Source: an uncultured Pseudomonadota bacterium (GTDB lineage Bacteria; Pseudomonadota; Gammaproteobacteria; Burkholderiales; Usitatibacteraceae). Taken from it: a stretch of 10,235 bases of DNA. The position numbers and the translations under genes are program-made. The stretch spans positions 1 to 10,235 of the forward strand of contig CAMPHL010000044.1 of NCBI GenBank assembly GCA_946885905.1. The letters are read 5' to 3'. Numbering within the stretch: position 1 is the stretch's first letter; every line of letters begins with the position of its first letter. Below the pieces are notes generated by a model. That model was not told the origin of the DNA and searched no databases. It saw only the letters and a program-made list of their open reading frames with translations. Shown here piece after piece: positions 7,758-10,235 of the stretch.

Positions 7758-8387
7758 ATGAAGATTTCCTCGCTTGGGCTGACGCTTTGCGCCATGGCGC
7801 TGGCCGCGGGATCGGCATACGCCAACGTGGGCCCGAATCTGGAGGACGCCTCGGGCAAGGCGGTGAAGGACGCTTCCGGCGCCTGCGTCGTCACTTCCGG
7901 CCGGAACCTGCCGGAGTGCTCGCCGGCCCGCGAAGCCCCGAAGCCCGCCGCGCCCGCACAGCCTTCTGCCCCGGCGGCTCCCGCCGCGCCGGCAACGCCG
8001 GCCCCGGCCGCGCGTCCCGCGCCCGCCTCGGTGCGCCAGGCGGTCGTGATCCAGGCCGACGCCCTGTTCGACTTCGACAAGTCGGTGCTGCGCCCGGATG
8101 GCCGCAAGAACATCGATGACGCCGTGGCCAAGCTGAGGGGCGTGGACCTCGAGCTCGTGATCGCAACCGGGCATACCGATAGCGTCGGCTCGGACGCGTA
8201 CAACCAGCGCCTCTCCGAGCGCCGCGCCGCAGCGGTGAAGGAGTACCTGGTGAGCAAGGGCATCCCGGCCTCGAAGATCACCACGATCGGCAAGGGCGAA
8301 TCCCAGCCGGTGGCCACCAACAAGACCGCCGAAGGCCGCCAGAAGAACCGCCGCGTGGACATCGAGTTCAAGGGCGTGCGCCAGTAA
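7758..8387 (+). CDS. ompA: OmpA-family outer membrane/peptidoglycan-binding protein
   Basis: A 209-residue envelope protein. Residues 1-22 form a Sec signal peptide, with a hydrophobic core and probable cleavage after SAYA. There is no lipobox, so it is not obviously a lipoprotein. A short mature segment with Cys43 and Cys54, a possible disulfide, leads to a Pro/Ala linker (about 55-90) and then an OmpA C-terminal domain (about 95-205). In that domain ATGHTDSVGSDAYNQRLSERRA (136-157) contains Asp141 and Arg156, which fit the diaminopimelate-binding pair. The domain should bind peptidoglycan and tether the wall to the outer membrane. No eight-stranded beta-barrel is present, so the way it is anchored in the outer membrane is unclear. 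Short OmpA proteins of this layout beside gyrA are, as I recall, common in Betaproteobacteria. It has its own promoter and a strong terminator and appears to be a single-gene unit. Confidence 0.92.
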   Translation: MKISSLGLTLCAMALAAGSAYANVGPNLEDASGKAVKDASGACVVTSGRNLPECSPAREAPKPAAPAQPSAPAAPAAPATPAPAARPAPASVRQAVVIQADALFDFDKSVLRPDGRKNIDDAVAKLRGVDLELVIATGHTDSVGSDAYNQRLSERRAAAVKEYLVSKGIPASKITTIGKGESQPVATNKTAEGRQKNRRVDIEFKGVRQ

Positions 8388-8404
8388 CCTGCTGCGCAAC
8401 ACAG

Positions 8405-8430
8405 AAAACCCCGCTCCGGCGGGGTTTTTT
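8405..8430 (+). terminator. Rho-independent terminator after ompA
   Basis: A 6-bp GC stem, CCCCGC (8409-8414) with GCGGGG (8419-8424) around a TCCG loop, is followed directly by six T (8425-8430). Four A before the stem (8405-8408) could extend pairing. It begins 17 bp after the ompA stop and 20 bp separate its T-run from the mtaD ATG, so it marks the end of the ompA transcript. Confidence 0.92.
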
Positions 8431-8435
8431 GTTTG

Positions 8436-8441
8436 GATAAT
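8436..8441 (+). promoter_or_regulatory. Possible -10 element for mtaD-ubiG
   Basis: GATAAT matches the sigma70 -10 consensus at 5 of 6 bases and lies between the ompA terminator and the mtaD ATG at 8451. The matching -35 position falls in the terminator hairpin and is poor (GCTCCG at 17-bp spacing). If real, transcription would start at about 8447-8450, giving an almost leaderless mRNA. Read-through from ompA or a promoter inside ompA is the alternative. Confidence 0.3.
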
Positions 8442-8450
8442 GGCAACTCG

Positions 8451-9758
8451 ATGGAGCCGATCGACACCCTCATCTTCGCGGCACACGTGATCCCGGTGCA
8501 GCCGCGCGCGCAACTCACCGACCACGCGGTGGCGATCGACGCGGGCCGCATCGTCGCGGTGATTCCGGCTCGCGAAGCGCAGTCCCTCTTCGAGGCGAAA
8601 CGCGTCGTGCGCCTGCCCCGCCACGCGCTGGTGCCGGGCCTGGTGAACCTGCACTGCCACAGCGCGATGACGCTGCTGCGCGGGCTTTCGGACGACGTGC
8701 CCCTCACGGTGTGGCTCTCGCAGCACGTCTGGCCGGCCGAAGCGAAGCACGTGAACGACGAATTCGTGCACGACGGCGGTCTGCTCGCCATGGCCGAGAT
8801 GCTGCGCGGCGGGGTCACCTGCGTGAACGACATGTATTTCTTCCCGGAGGCGACGGCGCGAGCTGCGCTGCGCGCCGGGATGCGCGCCATGCTCGGCGTG
8901 ATCGCGATCGAGTTCCCGAGTGCCTATGCAACGGACGCGGGCAGCTACATCGCCAAGGGCCTCGCCACGCGTGATGCCTATCGCGGCGAGGCGCTGCTCT
9001 CGTTCTGCCTCGCTCCACACGCGCCCTATACGGTAGGCGACGAAACGTTGCGCAAGATCGCCGTGCTTGCCGAAGAGCTCGATGTCCCGATCCATACGCA
9101 CGTGCACGAGACCCGCGGCGAGATCGAGGAAGGGCTCGCGAAGCACGGCGTCCGGCCGTTCGAGCGGCTGAAGCGCCTGGGCCTCGTCGGGCCCCGCCTG
9201 GTGTGCGCGCACGCGGTGCACATGGACGGCGCCGAGCTCGACCTCATGGCGCGTGAAGGGGTCCGGGTCGCGCATTGCCCCTCCTCCAACCTGAAGCTCG
9301 CGAGCGGCATCGCTCCGGTCGCGGCGATGAAGGGCCGCGGCATCGTGGTCGGCCTGGGCACCGACGGAGCCGCCAGCAACAACCGTCTTGACGTGATGAC
9401 CGAAATGCGCACGGCCGCTCTCCTTGCCAAGGGCGCGAGCGGCGATGCCTCCGTGGTGGATGCCCATACCGCCTTGCGCATGGCGACCCTGGACGGGGCG
9501 ATCGGCATGGGCCTCGAAAACGAGATCGGCTCGATCGAGCCTGGCAAGTGGGCCGACCTCGCCGCGGTGGAGCTCGATTCGACGGAGACGCTCCCGCTGT
9601 TCGACCCGGTCTCGCACCTGGTCTACGCGGCTGGCCGCGAGCACGTGACGCACGTGTGGGTGGGGGGAGAAGCGCGCCTGGAAGGAAGGCGGCTCGTGAA
9701 CCTGGACGAGCACGACCTCCACGAAAAGGCCCGATGGTGGCAAAGTCGGATCCCATGA
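8451..9758 (+). CDS. mtaD: 5-methylthioadenosine/S-adenosylhomocysteine deaminase family hydrolase
   Basis: A 435-residue TRZ/ATZ-type amidohydrolase. Characterised relatives deaminate methylthioadenosine or S-adenosylhomocysteine to the inosine forms in the cytoplasm. The mononuclear metal site is complete: His68 and His70 (HCH), His217 in HTHVHE, and Asp305 in [11 protein letters not shown]. Glu220 and His254 (CAHAVH) match the catalytic positions of the family. The ATG 8451 start gives the family-like MEPIDTLI N-terminus. TTG 8433 would add six residues and has GGGG 8 nt upstream, but that GGGG is the terminator stem. No clear Shine-Dalgarno precedes 8451. The gene overlaps ubiG by 4 bp (ATGA), indicating coupled translation. 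The same neighbours (an MTA/SAH deaminase beside ubiG near gyrA-serC-pheA) occur in Pseudomonas. Guanine- or triazine-type substrates are less likely but not excluded. Confidence 0.87.
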   Translation: MEPIDTLIFAAHVIPVQPRAQLTDHAVAIDAGRIVAVIPAREAQSLFEAKRVVRLPRHALVPGLVNLHCHSAMTLLRGLSDDVPLTVWLSQHVWPAEAKHVNDEFVHDGGLLAMAEMLRGGVTCVNDMYFFPEATARAALRAGMRAMLGVIAIEFPSAYATDAGSYIAKGLATRDAYRGEALLSFCLAPHAPYTVGDETLRKIAVLAEELDVPIHTHVHETRGEIEEGLAKHGVRPFERLKRLGLVGPRLVCAHAVHMDGAELDLMAREGVRVAHCPSSNLKLASGIAPVAAMKGRGIVVGLGTDGAASNNRLDVMTEMRTAALLAKGASGDASVVDAHTALRMATLDGAIGMGLENEIGSIEPGKWADLAAVELDSTETLPLFDPVSHLVYAAGREHVTHVWVGGEARLEGRRLVNLDEHDLHEKARWWQSRIP

Positions 9759-10235
9759 ATGCCCCTGTCCCCGGCGTTCCCCCGAGGGGGAGCGAATCGC
9801 CCAACTTCGACGCGCGCGAACTGGCCAAATTCGGCGCGCTGGCCCACCGGTGGTGGGACCCTGCGAGCGAGTTTCGTCCGCTGCACGAGATCAATCCCCT
9901 GCGCCTCGGCCACATCGCGCGCATTGCGGGCGGGCTTCCCGGCAAGCGCGTGCTCGACGTCGGCTGCGGCGGCGGCATACTCACCGAGGCGATGGCGCGA
10001 GCCGGCGCGGAAGTGACCGGCATCGACCTCGGGGACAAGCCCATCAAGGTCGCGGCCCTGCACGCGATGGAATCGGGTGCCCGGGTCGACTACCGGCTGC
10101 AATCGGCCGAGTCCCTGGCCGACGAACGGCCAGGGCATTTCGACGTGGTCACGTGCATGGAAATGCTCGAGCACGTTCCTGATCCGGCGAGCACCGTGGA
10201 AGCATGTGCGCGGCTGGTGAAGCCGGGAGGCGACG
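9755..10235 (+). CDS. ubiG: Ubiquinone biosynthesis O-methyltransferase, N-terminal part (cut by window edge)
   Basis: The first 160 residues of a class I SAM-dependent methyltransferase recognisable as UbiG, which performs both O-methylations of the ubiquinone ring (the early catechol step and the final step). It shows the family-typical N-terminus with [11 protein letters not shown] (26-36) and [12 protein letters not shown] (40-51). SAM motif I is [13 protein letters not shown] (66-78), with Asp91 for the SAM ribose, and a [10 protein letters not shown] segment (135-144) follows. The ATG at 9755 overlaps the mtaD TGA, so translation is probably coupled to mtaD. The C-terminal part lies outside the window. 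In relatives the next gene is a HAD phosphatase (gph/mupP type), which cannot be checked here. Confidence 0.94.
   Translation, partial: MNAPVPGVPPRGSESPNFDARELAKFGALAHRWWDPASEFRPLHEINPLRLGHIARIAGGLPGKRVLDVGCGGGILTEAMARAGAEVTGIDLGDKPIKVAALHAMESGARVDYRLQSAESLADERPGHFDVVTCMEMLEHVPDPASTVEACARLVKPGGD

Noticed and set aside
8433..8450. TTG start for mtaD six codons upstream
   Set aside because: Its apparent ribosome-binding GGGG is the terminator stem, and family N-termini match ATG 8451. This is not fully excluded.
7542..9743. A 733-residue open frame on the minus strand across ompA and mtaD
   Set aside because: It spans two real genes and the terminator between them. The composition is typical of antisense shadow frames and no domain is seen.
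1..10235. Mobile element, CRISPR array, tRNA or defence system
   Set aside because: I searched both strands by eye and found no inverted-repeat-flanked transposase, regular spaced repeats, tRNA-like folds or foreign gene content. All coding space belongs to conserved housekeeping genes.

Overview
The window is ordinary chromosomal, GC-rich DNA of a proteobacterium, most likely a betaproteobacterium. The evidence is gene order and protein style: gyrA-serC-pheA-hisC-tyrA on one strand, with ompA and a mtaD-ubiG pair running the other way. This layout is shared, with variations, by Betaproteobacteria and Pseudomonas. Family or genus cannot be assigned by eye. I see no mobile element, tRNA, rRNA, CRISPR array or other sign of recent transfer.

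Minus strand, right to left (7492 down to 1): gyrA (DNA gyrase subunit A), serC (phosphoserine/phosphohydroxythreonine aminotransferase), a SerA-family D-3-phosphoglycerate dehydrogenase-like gene, pheA (chorismate mutase/prephenate dehydratase), hisC (histidinol-phosphate/aromatic aminotransferase) and tyrA (prephenate dehydrogenase, cut by the window edge). They look like one operon. Junctions are a 131-bp overlap, an 11-bp gap, a 4-bp overlap, a 1-bp gap and a 1-bp overlap. The only convincing promoter is a sigma70-type one just upstream of gyrA. SerA-like plus SerC cover the first two steps of serine synthesis, and SerC also serves pyridoxal phosphate synthesis. PheA, HisC and TyrA carry prephenate to phenylalanine and tyrosine and supply an aminotransferase for histidine and possibly aromatic amino acids.

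Plus strand (7647 to 10235): a promoter and CA-rich leader drive ompA, a short OmpA-domain envelope protein followed by a clear rho-independent terminator. Only 20 bp after the terminator comes mtaD (methylthioadenosine/S-adenosylhomocysteine deaminase family). It overlaps by 4 bp (ATGA) with ubiG, the ubiquinone O-methyltransferase, which runs off the window. MtaD could clear the S-adenosylhomocysteine that UbiG makes.

No undescribed defence or mobile system is visible. The most unusual structure is the gyrA/serC junction. No canonical serC start exists after the gyrA stop, so the only usable ATG lies 131 bp inside gyrA. The same purine-rich DNA then encodes an acidic, Gly-rich GyrA tail in one frame and a wholly basic Ala/Lys/Arg-rich SerC leader in the other. 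The second oddity is that the SerA-like protein has proline where the family's catalytic glutamate is expected.
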